From Phaeosaccion multiseriatum (lineage: Eukaryota > Ochrophyta, other classes), in contig OZ218959.1 in assembly GCA_965112735.1 (NCBI GenBank), positions 1,240,001 to 1,304,000 on the forward strand: DNA of 64,000 nt, given 5' to 3'. Position 1 is the stretch's first letter. Each line of letters opens with the position of its first letter. Shown piece after piece: positions 10,819 through 23,075 of the stretch. The notes below the pieces were generated by a model. That model was not told where the DNA came from, did no database searches, and saw nothing but the letters and a program-made list of their open reading frames with translations. Position numbers and translations under genes: made by a program.

Positions 10819-13800
10819 ATGGGGAATAGGGCTTCCTCCGAGGCCGATGACGAGGCAGCAGCACCACGAGCAGGGTGGGGGAGGGAAGGAGGAGGAGGAG
10901 GTGGGGATGGTGGAGGCAGTGGAGGCTTACGACGAGCTGGCAGCAGCAGACGCGGCGGGGAGCCGGCTCCGGACGTCATGTCAGACACGAGCAGGAGGTG
11001 GGTGCTTGCATTTGCACACCAATCCGCCTTCTCAATCAATCCCGCCCTTATTTTTCCTCGCTCCCTTCCTTCCCTCCCTCCCCCCCCCCTTCTTTCTTGT
11101 GTAACCTGCAGATTCCACGAGGAGATGGTGGAGATGCGTGGGCAAGGAGAGCTCAGCGAGTCGGAGATGAACAACGCCATGCGGGTGCGTGAGTGAGTGA
11201 GTGAGTGAGTGAGTGAGTGTGTGGGAGGGGGGGGTGACACAAGTGTCTTGTGTGTGTCAGCACTACGACTAGTGCCCTGTTTCATCCGCTCCCGCTGTGG
11301 CCTTCTGTCCCATTCCCATCTCCTGACTTGCAGACTCGTTTTGTTCGCATTTCCTTATCTCCCTCACCCCGTTCCTCCCCCAAGGGCGATGGCGATGAAG
11401 GCGAGCAGCAGATGAGCTACTTTGCTATGGCCAAGTACGGCTACGCAGAGCTTGTCAACGCCATCATCAGACCGCCACGCTCAGACTATGACTTGTCTGA
11501 GCTCGGGCCGGAGGAGTTCGAGTACAAGGGAAAGTGAGTGACTCTGTGGAGTGGGGGAGTGAAGCAATGAAGAGTACACGAGGGGCGTACGTGCACGTGT
11601 GAGTGGTGACAGGGCAGACCAGTGCCGCCACACACACACACAAAACACACGCACGCACACACACACATACAGAGACACACACACACCTTCTCAACAACCC
11701 TGTACTTGTATGCAGGCTGTACTGGAGAGAAGACTTCGAGTTAGTGAACCCCCGCGGGATGAAGCTCCAATGCAGTCACTGGCGGCCCAAGGGGTGGAGT
11801 TCCTCCCCCGCCGTGCCTTGTGTCATCTACCTGCACGGCAACAGCTCCTCACGCCAAGAGGCGCTACCCCAGCTGGCGCTCTGCCTCAGTCTAGGGGTTA
11901 CGTTCATGACCTTTGACTTCGCGGGTTCAGGACTCAGTGAGGGCGATTTTGTGAGTCTGGGCTACTTTGAAAGAGATGACTTGGGCACTGTGATTGACCA
12001 CCTCCGGAATAGAGACCCGTCGGTTTCCAGCATTGCATTGTGGGGAAGGAGTATGGGCGCGGCCACAGCGCTGCTTCACGGCGTTAGGGATCCGTCCATT
12101 GCCGCCATGGTAAGGAGGGAGGGAGGGAGGGAGGGAGGATGGAAGGAAGGAAGGAAGGAAGGGAGGGAGGGAGGGAGGATGGAAGGATGGAAGGAAGGAA
12201 GGAAGGAAGGGAGGGAGGGAGGATGGAAGGAAGGAAGGATGGAAGGGAGGGAGGGAGGGAGGGAGGATGGAAGGATGGAAGGATGGAAGGGAGGGAGGGA
12301 GGGAGGGAGGGAGTGAGGGAGGATGGAAGGGTGGAAGGAAGGAAGGAAGGAAGGGAGGGAGGGAGGGAGGGAGGATGGAAGGATGGAAGGAAGGAAGGAA
12401 GGGAGGGAGGGGGGGAGGATGGAAGGATCGAAGGAAGGAAGGAAGGAAGGGAGGGAAGGAGGGAGGATGGAAGGATGGAAGGAAGGAAGGGAGGGAGGAT
12501 GGAAGGATGGAAGGATGGAAGGGAGGGAGGGAGGCAGGATGGAAGGAAGGAAGGAAGGAAGAGAGGGAGGAAGGATGGAAGGAAGGAAGGGAGGGAGGAT
12601 GGAAGGATGGAAGGAAGGAAGGAAGAGAGGGAGGGAGGGAGGGAGGATGGAAGGATGGAAGGAATGGAGGGAGGGAGGATGGAAGGAAGGAAGGGAGGGA
12701 GGGAGGATGGAAGGATTGAAGAATTGAAGGGAGGGAGGGAGGGAGGGAGGATGGAAGGAAGGGAGGGAGGGAGGGAGGGAGGGAAGGAGGAAGGATGGCA
12801 GAGAAGAAGGGAGGAAGAAAGGAAGGGATGAGGGAGGGAGAGAGAGGGAGAGAGGGAGGGAGGGAGAGAGGGAGGGAGAGAGAGGAAGAGTGGGGAGGGA
12901 GAAAGGGGGGAAGGAAGCAAGGAAGGAAAAAGTGTCTCAGTCAGTGGGTCAACCAGTCAGTCAGTCAGTCAGCCAGCCAGTCAGTCAGTCTAGTTGTGGG
13001 GCTGTTCGGGCTGTGGACAGCATACATGCCAGGCTCTTCTCTTCTCTTGCCTGCCCCACTGGCATGTGATATGGTCTTCTCCTCCTCACCCCCCCTCCCT
13101 CCTCCCTCGCCCCCCTCGCCCCTGCTGCCAGGTGCTGGACAGTGCCTTTTCAGACCTCACCTCCCTGGCAGAGGAGATGGTGGACAAAGGGCGGGAGGCT
13201 GGACTCGTGGTGCCCTCCTTCGTCGTCAAGATCGTTATGCGCATGATTAAGGGTGAGAGAGAGGGAGGGGCGAGGGAGAGGGGAGGGAGGGAGGGAGGGA
13301 GGGAGGGAGGGAGGGGACCATTGACAAGTCTTGTGAGAGCGACAGAGTCGTGCGTGCGTGCGTGCGTGCGCGTGTGCGTGCGTTGGTGAGTGCGTGCGTT
13401 GGTGAGTGCGGGCGACTCTTGTGATGGTCCTCACACGTCCTTCGCCTCGCAATGTCCTGCCATGTACTGCCATCCGCACACGGCATGGATAGAGGAGGAA
13501 GCTCAGCCTCTGCACTGCCCTCTTGTGTGCATAGCTGCCTTTCCTCGTTGTACGCCTTGTTTGCCTGACTTATTCACTCCCACCCTTCTACCTCCCCTCC
13601 CTCCCACCCTCTCCGTCCCTCCCTCCCTCCCTCCCTCCCTCCCTCCCTCCCTCCCTCCCTCCCTCCCTCCCTCCCTCCCTCCCTCCTTCCCTCCCCCCCT
13701 CTGTCCGTCTCTCCCTCCGTCCCTCCCTCCTTCCCTCCCTCCCTCTCTCCCTCTCTCCCTCCCTCCCTCCCTACCCCCCTTGTTCCGCCGCTGAACCGCA

Positions 13801-15816
13801 ATCGGACTTGCATTGCATTGCATTGCATTGCATCATCAGGGTCGGTAAAGAAGACGGCAGGCTTCGACATCAAGGACTTGTGTCCCATAGCACATGCAGA
13901 CGAGACTTACATCCCCAGCCTCTTCATCGCGGGGCGGGACGATGACTTCATCCGGCCGCACCACTCGCAGGATATTCACGACGCTTATGCCGGGGACAAG
14001 AACATCGTTGTAGTGGTACGTACGTAAGGTTATACATAAGCTGAGCTCTCTCCCTCTCTCTCTGTTTCCAGTTTCGGTTCCAGCTTCATTGCCAGTTCAG
14101 TTTCGTTTTCAGTTCATATATACGAGGAGGAGGAGGAGGAGGAGGAGGGGCATCATTCGCCCCTCTGACTCGCCCTTCCATGCTCTTACGCACACCTCAC
14201 GCAACTCTCTCTTGACCCCTTGTTGCGCCCCTCCCTCGCTACTGTTTGCCTGTCTGCTTGACATGCCTCCTCGCATTCATCACATCCATCACCTCCATTA
14301 CAGGAGGGCGATCACAACAGTATGCGACCGGACTTCCTGTTTGACTCGGTCTACAACTTCTTCCAGGTGAGGGACAGCAAGAGGGAGGAGTTTTCAGTTT
14401 TCAGTTGATGTGACCTTATGTAACGTATATCAATATCGCACAGCATAAAAGGAGTCGATATCGAAGAAAGCAGCAATACAAATACATGCAGCAAAGTACC
14501 ATCGTGCTCGCAATGCATACGATTGACGTATTGAAGGAGTATAGAAAGGGGGGGGAGAAGGAAGGAAAGTAATCCGTGCCGCGTCAACATCAAAACAGGA
14601 TGTGAGGAGGAATTTCCGTTTTACCACCTTGCACCACCCTGTCGACCCCACCCCACCTTCCCTCACCAATTTTCACCCACCTCACCGTCGTCTCTCTCTC
14701 TCTCTTTTGCTGGATGGCATTCCGATTGATGTCTTGCCTTCCTTTCAATTTCATTTTTCGGTTTCTGTCTTGCAGGGGAGTTTGCGGATTCCGGTGGAGT
14801 GGAACAGGCCTGAGCCCAGGCACCAAAATGGACTTCCTCCGTGGTACAGCACCGAGTCCTTCGCTGACATGGGCTACTTCGCTGGGGCAGGCGAGGGCGG
14901 GTTTGACCCCTCTGTCTTGGGGGGAGAAGTTGGGAACGATATTCAGTTGCAGTCAGCTCTCTTCAGTATGCTGTCGCAGGAGCAGCAGGAGCGGCAGCAG
15001 CAGCAGCAGCAGCAGCAACCGCAGCGGCAGCAAGGTCGGCAGGCCCTACCCACCGCTTCGCTGCTACACGGGGGAAGCTCAACGTCGTCGAGTAGCAGTA
15101 GTAGTAGTAGCAGCAGTGGCTCCGGTACAGACTACTACGCCCATGACCCGTACGATGAAGGAGGCGGCAGAGGAGAGGGAGGAGGAGGGGGAGGGGGAGG
15201 AGGAGGAGGAGGAGGAGGAGGAGGGGACAAAGGTCGAAGAAAAGCGAAAGGAGGACGAAGAGGAGGGGGAGGAGGAGGAGGAGGAGGAGGAGGAGGAGGA
15301 GGAGGAGGCTCTGTCTGGCCTCCTTTGAATTCAAATCGCCCGAGAGTTGCTAGCGATGACGAGAAAGTATCGATGGCACTCGACGGCGCTACGGACGTGG
15401 ATCCTGAGGAGGTAGAAGTGGATTTGGGTGGTGGTGAAGGTGGTGGTGGTGGTGATGGTGCTGGTGGTGGTAGTGGGACGAGTGACGGGGGGGTGGAGAA
15501 GAAGGGTGGAGTGCCCGTAGAAGGGCAAGAGTGCTCCCCACAACAGGCAGTGGAGGGGGAGGGGGAGAGGGAGGGGGAGGAGGAGGGGTACAGCCGTGTC
15601 TCCGATGCCTGTCAAGACTCTCTCAAACAAGGCGTGGAAGGAGAGGGGGGAGGTGATGTGTCAGATGCTTCGCAAGGCTCTCTCAAGCAAGGGGTGGGCG
15701 GGGGTGCCTCCGATGCCTCCTTAGTCTCTCCCAAACAGGGGGTGGAGGGGGTGGAGGGGATGGAGGGGGCGAGGGATGCTTCCCAAGACGGTCATGCGCA
15801 ACTTGAGCTTTGCTGA
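10819..15816 (+). CDS. Alpha/beta hydrolase (serine aminopeptidase-like) with Gly-rich tail
   Basis: Eight exons keep phase: 10819-10997, 11112-11184, 11385-11533, 11716-12109, 13132-13252, 13840-14015, 14304-14366, 14776-15816; about 731 residues. The hydrolase fold spans about 120-385. PCVIYLHGNSSSR is the oxyanion-hole strand; GRSMG (about 244) carries the nucleophile Ser; AGRDDDF (about 338) the acid; EGDHNS (about 368) the His. The N-terminus MGNRASS could be myristoylated, suggesting membrane attachment (inference). The segment YWREDFELVNPRGMKLQCSHW resembles plant and protist members of unknown substrate. The tail is low-complexity Gln, Ser and Gly runs from GGA/CAG repeats. Introns are loaded with simple repeats. 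The gene is convergent with the GT41 gene (291-bp gap). Confidence 0.85.
12110..12920. repeat. GGAAGG/GGATGG/GGGAGG array filling intron 4
   Basis: About 800 bp of purine-only tetranucleotide repeats (GGAA, GGGA, GGAT) start at the donor GTAAGGAGGG. Higher-order units of 40-100 bp recur imperfectly. The frames are open on both strands because the repeat lacks stops; they are not genes. Confidence 0.95.
13605..13780. repeat. (CCCT)n pyrimidine array before exon 6 of the hydrolase
   Basis: About 175 bp of CCCT units with sparse G/A breaks, followed by a (CATTG)n run (13809-13833) ending at the acceptor CATCAG. Confidence 0.9.
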
Positions 15817-16107
15817 ATGCGCCACTTTCGACGGTGTGCGAGGCCTGCGGAGCGCCCCTCCAGAGCGGCACAGACACTTGAGAGACAGACAGAGAGAAAG
15901 AAAGAGAGAGAGAGAGACCTTGGGTTTGCTCTCATTGAATGAACGAACGAGCCTTTCATTTTCAATTTTGCTTCAATGGGAAAGAAAGAACAGCCAAAGT
16001 CCCCTCCCGAGCCCACAGAGGATGGGGCGAAGGGAGGCGAGGCGCAGCAAAGCCCCCGGCGGGGTTTTGATCCGACGGATTGATATGACTATGACTCATC
16101 TCAGACA

Positions 16108-18716
16108 TCAGATGGTGACGAGGTTCCCCTTGCCATCCACCCCGGCTCCCTCCGCCCCCTCCGCCTGTACAGCCTTGCTCAGGAAGCTCTCCCACTCCGC
16201 CACCGCCGCTGCGTCGTGAAACAGTCGGTAATTGAGGCTGTGAATGCGCTGACTCAGCGCTTGTCGTGCAGTGGGGTTGTGGGCCAATTGGAGGGCGATG
16301 TTGACGTACTCTTTGGCCGAGTGGGCCACGCAGTCGAGTATACCCATTCGCTCATACATGGCGTAGGCGAAGCGGCCGCCGAGTAGTTGGGAGGGGAGGG
16401 TGACCACGGGGGCGCCGACGGAGAGGGCTTGCAGGCTGGTGATGTAACCGCCGATTGGGTAGGTGTCGAGGACGACATTGGCAGCCTGAAGTCAGAGGGA
16501 GAGAGAGGGAGGGGAGGGGGTAGGGGAGAGGGAGAGGGGAGGGAGTGATGGAGAGAGGGGGGGGGGGAGATTTAAGATGGAGAGAGGGGAAGCATTCCTG
16601 AGGTGGTGAAAGGTCTAAAAAGTATGATGAGATAAGGTAGGCAGACTAACCTGATACAAGGCCAGCATCTTCTAGTGGTAAGCAAAAATCTACTACGTAA
16701 GGATAACGTAAGGTAAGCAGACTGACCTGATACAAGGCCAGCATCTCCTGCTCCCCGTCTGCGGTGTAGAAGAGGATACGGTCCGCGTGGTCGCCATCCT
16801 TCCCCTCCTCTTGCATGCGACCCTCGATGCGACTCAGCAGCTGCTTGCTCCACGCATGGCGATCCCTCCCACTGAGGAGCAGGAGGTAGGCGAGACGGTC
16901 TTTGGAGAGTACATCGATCTGAGCGGTGGTGAGAGGGGAGGAGAGGGAGGAGAGGGAGGGGAGGGAGGGGAGGGCAGGGAACGAGAGCGAAGGGGAGGGA
17001 GGGGGGAGACAGAGCGAGAGTTAGAGGGCAAGGCAAACGGAGGGTTGGAGAGACAAGAGAGAGACAGACGGACTACCGTCCCGATGGACTACCAACGGAC
17101 AGACCACCGCCTGTGAGGACTGACTGCCAATGGCCGGACTCGTCCTCCTCCTCCTCCTCCTCCTCCTCCTCCTCCTCCTCCTCCTCCTCCTCCTCCTCTC
17201 CCTCCACATCCTTTCTCCTCTTCCTCTAACTGCCCCGTCTTCCCACTCACGCACCCACCCACCCACCTACCCACCCACCCACTCACTCCTGTGTCACCAA
17301 CCACTTACCAGCATGTCGTCGAAGGCCGGGTGGAACTTAAGCAGGGCCTGCGGGCAGATGTAGAGGTGAAAACCCGAGGGGAGGTGCAAGCGGCTGCGCA
17401 TAGCCTCACGGATGGCGACGGCGTCGAAGTGGGGGTCTGCTGGAGGTTCCCATCTGCGGGCAGGTGGAGGGTAGGGACAGGCAGGGGGGAGGGGGTCAGG
17501 GGCAGTGAGGAGTGGGAGGGGGAGGTGGGTAGTCCGATAGTCAGTCAGTCGTCGCTCTGTCTTTGTTCCTCCTCGCTCTTCTCTTCTGCCCCTGTCAGTC
17601 AGCCAGTAGCCGGCCAGCCAGCCAGCGAGCCAGCGAGCCAGCCAGCGAGCCAGCCAGTCAGTAAGTCAGTCGGTCGGTCTGTCAGTCAGTCAGTCAGTCA
17701 GTCTGTTTTTCTTCCTCCTCCCCCTTTCTCTTCCGCCCCCGCCCCCCCCTCTCTTCCCCCACGAGTACCTTCTAAAGTACGCCCCCAAGCCCGCCATTCG
17801 ATAGAGGCGTTCGCTGTAGTGTGCCTCCGCCCCGGGCACCTCTATGCTCGAAGAGAGAAAGTAGTCGATTGTGGGTACCCCCGTGGTGTCCGGATGCCCA
17901 AACCACGCCACTTGCACCGGCGCCAACCTGTTGAAGGATAGGAAGTACGCGAAGGGGTCCATCCCAAGCTCTGGATAAATGAGCACGTCGAGGGCTTGGG
18001 CGGTGATGACAGAGGCTGCCGTGCTTAAGTCAGTGGAGATGTGGAAGGCCTGCAGAGAGGGGGGGAGGGAAAGGGGGGGGGGGTTAGAAGAGAGAGAGGG
18101 GGGGTCTGGGAGGGCAAGAGACTGAAGGAGTGAGAGAGGGAGAGAGAGGGTTGAGGAACACGAGGACGTGGGAAGGTTTTGCTGAGTGAAAGGAGATGAT
18201 GATGACAAGGGCGGGAGATGAAAGGAGTGTCAGAAGCAAAGCACAAGTGTGTACAAAGCGTGCTCGGCTCCTCTTCCTTTCTCCCGTTCTCCCTCCCTCC
18301 CTCCCTCCACCTCTCCCACCGACGAAGTCCACTCTCTGCTCCATTCCATCCCACTAACCTGATCCGCGCTCTCCAGCACCCTCTCAAAGACTTCATCCCC
18401 CCCGTGCTCAAGGCTCTGAATGAAGAAGACGCTCACTTGGAAGCGGCTCCTGTCCAGCATGCTGATCACCCCCTCCGCCAGCAGCCCGACGGCGTGTCTG
18501 TACAAAAAACGACTCACAAAGCCCACTCGGATCACGCTGCCATCGCCTCCACTGCCATCCCCACCCCCTTCTCGGCCATGCGGTCCCTCCGACGACGACG
18601 ACGAAGAAGAAGTTTGTCGAGAGGAGCGGCGAGATGGGGCCACAGCCGCCGTATCGTCGCCATTTGCAGACTCCTCACCATCATCACCATCATCACCATC
18701 ACCCCTACTGCTACTG

Positions 18717-18752
<36 letters not shown>

Positions 18753-21700
18753 ATGGTGGGCAGGATGTTTCCCTCCTGCACAAAGGAGCCGCTCAGCAGC
18801 GCCGGGCAGAAGGCCGAGTACACGCGGTGCAGCTTGGCCTTGATGGCACGATTGTTCTCCCCGTGAAACGCCAGATGGTACCCGATGCTGAAGCCGTGAT
18901 GCAGCGGAGCGGCTGTCGACATGGTCCCTCTCCGAGTCTTGATCCCGTTCCTCGCTTCCTCTCTTTCCTCTCTTGCCTCCTCCCGGGCCTCTCCCCCTTC
19001 CTGCACCCACTCAGTGTCGAGCAGCAGTCCGTCCAGCTTGTCTTCCATACGATGCCTGATGCGAGCAAGCTCCTCAACCGTCGGCATGACACGTGGCAGC
19101 ACGGTGGCCATCTTGATGTGAATGTGGCTGTCCGGCAGAGAGAGGGAGGAGGCCTCGGCCGCCCTCAGCCCTGCGAGCACGGCGTCATATCGTTCCATAC
19201 TCTCGGAAGTACGGCCCTCCAATTCCAGTGCTATGGCCACGTTGAGTTCTGCCAGGGCGTGTCCGTGGCGGAGAGATGACTCGTAGAGGTCTGTGGGCGC
19301 GTGTGTGGGCGCGTGTGTGGGTGTGTGTGTATGTATGTGTATTGTGTGGATGGGAGAGGGGGGGGGGTGTTTGGGTGCGTGTGTGTGTGAGTGTGAGTGT
19401 GCGCTTCATGCACAGGGGGGGGGGGGGGAGGGGAGCGGCCCCGAGAAGGAGAGAAGGAAAAACAGTGGGAGGCCAGCAACGAAGGAAACACAAAGCAAAG
19501 AATCAGCCCAGCACCCCACACGAAAGCGCTTCTCGTCTTGAACCTCCTGTGCTGCGGCTGCTGTTGCTGCTACTGCTGCTGCCGAACTTTCCTTTTCAAA
19601 GAAAAACGGTTTGGGAGCACACGCACCCGCACGTCCATACGCACGCACGCACGCACGCACACACAAGCACACAAGATACTTATCCCGACTCTTACGTATG
19701 GCCTCGTCGAGGTTTCCGAGCTGCATGTGCACATTGCCTAGCTCGTTGAGCATCTGGGCGTTGTCAGGCCACTTGAGCAAGCCTTTCTCCCAACAGGCCT
19801 TGGCCTCCACCATCTTGTCCTGGGCCTGTGGGTGGGGGCGGATTGGACCGACGGCAGGCACGGGGGACCAGTCCACGGGGGCAGCAGCAACAAGAGTTGG
19901 TGATACAGCAGCAGTAGAGGCAGCAGCAGCAGCAGCAGCAGCAGTAGCAGCAGCAGAGGCAGGGTCAGACGCAGGGTCCGACGCAGGGTCAGAGTCATGT
20001 TCAGGATGAGGTCCACGGTCGACAAGAGTCATCTTCGACTTTGGAAGTGGAGAGCCGTCGCGGACAGAGACGGCCCTTTCTCTCTCCCTCACTATGGGCC
20101 TTCGTAGGCAGCAGCAAACTCCTCAGCCCTCATGTAGGTGTGTGCGTGAATGTGGGTGCGGCTGGCTGCCAAGTGTTGTCAGTCATCCATGGCTGCGTTT
20201 CAGTAGCGCTAACGAATGGTCTGAAACGCAAAGTACTGCCTGCCTGACGAACGGATTGACTGACTGACTAACTGAGTGAGTGACTGACTGACCTGTAGCA
20301 AATCGCACTGGCGGACCGTGGCCTCGTGTAGCATGGCCACCGTCGGAGCCGCCAGCGAAGAAGGGGCCGAGGAGGAGGAGGAGGAGGAGGATGAAGAGGA
20401 GGAAGACGAAACTGTCAGGTCAGAGTCAGGCTCTCTCTCGGAGTCGTCGGACCCCCCAGGAAAGGAGGAGGGCAAGGGCAGCGTGGAGGCGGAAACCTCC
20501 TGCCAGCTGCTGCTGGGGGTGCCGCTGCTGCTGGCGGTGCCACTAATGCTGCTTGCGTAGATGACCTCCGTGTACAGCAGGATGGCTCGATCCCACTCGT
20601 TCATTTCCTGGTGAGGCAGCAGCCCGGTGGTGAGGCAGGCAGACCGGTGAAAAAGGGGGTGGAGGGAAGGGTTAGCGATTGGGCACAGAGTAAAGGTGAG
20701 AGCAAGAGAAGCCAACAATTGCCAACAATCCTTCACCCAATGGTCGTCAGCGGGAGGACGTATTCTGTAACCGTAACCGCAAGTGACCGCACTCCAACCG
20801 AGTGGGTGCACGTGTGTACTTTGTACCGCACCTGGTAGGCGAGACCGAGGTTAAACTTGGCGAGCGTGAAGTGCGGCTGCAGAGAGAGGGCGTACTTGTA
20901 GTGTTTCACCGCCTCCTTCACTCGCCCCGCCGCGCGGAGACACTCGCCTAGGCTGGGGAGAAAGAGGAGGAGAGGAGATGGTGGTTGTGGTGGTGGTGGT
21001 GAAGAGAGTGGTGAGGAGTCATCGGTTTGAATGTTCGCGCTTCCTTGCTTCTCTCCGTCCTGTTGTCCCGCTACTGCCATCTGCCGTGTACACACCAAAC
21101 AAGCCCGGGCAGAAAGGCGGCAAATATACACACTTCACACACACACTTACACACACACTTACACACACACGGCACGCACACACACACACACATACACGCA
21201 CACACACCAAACCTGTTGTGGAAGTTCTCATACGAAGCGTTGCCCGCTTGCACCAGCGCCTGCTCGATGTAGGGAATGGCCGTGAGGGGCTCCCCCTTCT
21301 CGTACAGCACCAGGCCCAAGAGGTGGAGGGCATCGGCGTGGTCGGGGAACTGTCCGAGGATCTTTCGGTAGATGCTCTCTGCCGCCTCCTTGCCACCTGT
21401 GGTGTGGTGCTCCATCGCCACCTGTGAGTGAGCCACGCACGCACGAACAGGTGCACACATTGACACACACGCACACACCAAATGGCACACAGGGCAAAGA
21501 GGGAGGGCCGACGCGAAGAAGGCGCGTCAGGGATGGAGGGCAGGAAGCGGCGAACCTATTTGTTGTGACAGGAGCTGGATGACAGACTGTATGTGAAGTG
21601 GTAGAGCAATGGCGAGGTAGTAGTAGTAGTAGTCGTAGTAGGAGTAGTAATAGTAGTAGTAGAAGAGAAGGAGGAGGAGGAGGAGGAGGAGGAATAGTAG

Positions 21701-22841
21701 AAATAGCAGTAGTAGTAGTAGTAGTCGAAGTAGGAGGAGGAAACGTAGTAGTAGTAGTAGTAGTAGTAGTAGGAGTAGTAACCGTAGTAGTAGTAGCAGT
21801 AGCAGCAGCAGCAGCAGTTGGTGATACAGCAGCAGGCCTACCCTCCTCCACCAACCTGCATTGCTGTTTGAATGGACACGGGCAGAGCCAGCGAGTCGTA
21901 CACATCGTCCGACAGCGTCACTCCTCCTACACGGAATGACCGAACGGAAACCGCAAGGGCATTGGAGCGCTCGAACAGCACCACGCGGAGATCATAAGTT
22001 CTGTGGTGGAGGGTGATGAAGACGTCGAATGAGTTAGTCACACGGAGGGAGGGAGGGAGGGAGGTAGGGAGAGGGGAGGGAGGGAGGGAGGGAGGGAGGG
22101 GGAGAGAGGGGATGGAGGGAGGGGGAGAGAGGGGAGGGAGAGGAGAAGAGACAGTCCTGGGTTGTAGAAGAGAGAGTCCTGTGCCGACTCTCCCGGCTCG
22201 CTCACGTCCATTTACCTTCCAGGCTCCAAGCCGAAGGCGTGGAATGTCAGCGGGGTGGCCTGCTGCTCAAAGCACGTCTCCACCACGGATTGGCCCTGAT
22301 TTGCGAATGATGTGATATAGGAAGGAATTGGGGTACAACTGTAAGCAGAGAGGAATGTGGGGTATTGAAGTTGAGCAAGGAGCGATGAGAGTGCGCTGGG
22401 AGAGAGAGACACACAGAGAGACTGAGAGGTGCTGATGGCTCATCGTCTTCGCTACCCAACCAGCACGGAACATGCTCTCACGTGTGAGGTGACGCCCAGG
22501 CATATCCTGGAGTTGTGCAGTTTGCTTGGCATGCCGTAATCGTACCCATGCACGTCCAGGCTGATCTCCAAATCGCCGGACTCGAGCAGGGCTCCGTTAT
22601 TTGGGCTGACGATGTTGATGCGCGGGCGCTGCACCGCCCCTGTGAAGTATTCGGTGGGATCGATGGTATCCTCAGGCACGACTTGCCAGGAACCATGGGT
22701 TGTGGATTGGATGTGCCCCTCCTTCTCCTGCTGCTCCTGCTGCTGCTGCAGACCCATCTGGGCATGCGCCGTGGAGGGCAAGGCAGATAAGAGGAGACAT
22801 GCCCATACAGCTGCAGCTGCAGTGGAGAGCCCGAAACGCAT
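16108..22841 (-). CDS. TPR plus GT41 glycosyltransferase (OGT/SPINDLY-type) with signal peptide
   Basis: Twelve phase-consistent exons: 22482-22841, 22216-22295, 21856-22000, 21213-21421, 20832-20952, 20293-20607, 19696-20038, 18359-19290, 17769-18049, 17309-17453, 16727-16918, 16108-16485; about 1166 residues. The GT41 family moves sugars (GlcNAc or fucose) onto Ser/Thr. Residues 1-26 look like a cleavable signal peptide (MRFGLS, hydrophobic core, STAHAQ). Residues 27-195 are a beta-rich region of unknown type (PRINIVSPNNGALLESGD). TPR-like repeats lie at about 196-305 and 440-525 (NELGNVHMQLGNLDEAI). The catalytic half begins near 770 (IRVGFVSRFLYRHAVG), with APVQVAWFGHPDTTGVPTID and GAPVVTLPSQLLGGR. 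The start at 22841 is preferred to 22868 because it opens the signal peptide. The 5' border of exon 7 (20038) is the least certain. Confidence 0.83.
16634..16753 (-). repeat. Duplicated exon 11 3' end/donor region inside a GT41 intron
   Basis: A segment of about 40 bases (16634-16673) repeats the true exon 11/intron border (16714-16753) with four or five changes. The copy keeps the exon-like CTGATACAAGGCCAGCAT, but its donor dinucleotide GT has changed context (CAGGTTAGTC versus CAGGTCAGTC). Both copies lie 80 bp apart in the same orientation. Confidence 0.75.
19897..19905 (+). repeat. TTGGTGATA module in GT41 exon 7 (antisense)
   Basis: Followed directly by CAGCAG and a CAG/GTA run. The gene lies on the other strand, so the module is translated as part of AVSPTL. 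Confidence 0.75.
21605..21834. repeat. (GTA)n/(CAG)n tract with TTGGTGATA module in GT41 intron 3
   Basis: About 200 bp of GTA, GGA and CAG triplets end in CAG-TTGGTGATA-CAGCAG (core 21818-21826). This lies 22 bases beyond the exon 3 donor, in non-coding sequence. Confidence 0.85.
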
Positions 22842-23075
22842 CGTACGTGCGGTCACCCACTTATCCAACCGTTAATCACGATCAAAGAAAGAGATCCAGC
22901 TGGACTGACGCACAGCCTTTTATTCGTATGCACCCACGAAGCTGCAGCATGTCATCATATCTTCCCCTTTCCCGAGCTGCTGATGCTTTCTCTTCAAAGG
23001 CTGCGGCAATTAAAAGTGATATCTTCATCCATCCTCCCTCCTCCTCGCTCCTCGGTGGAGATTCGACTTTTTCTT
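22842..23075. other. Spacer between the GT41 start and the retroelement
   Basis: Presumed GT41 promoter. No gene and no clear TATA box recognised. Confidence 0.4.

Noticed and set aside
12139-12920. Long open frames on both strands (up to 278 codons)
   Set aside because: They translate the stop-free GGAA/GGGA/GGAT array of a hydrolase intron; the flanking exons splice across it in phase.
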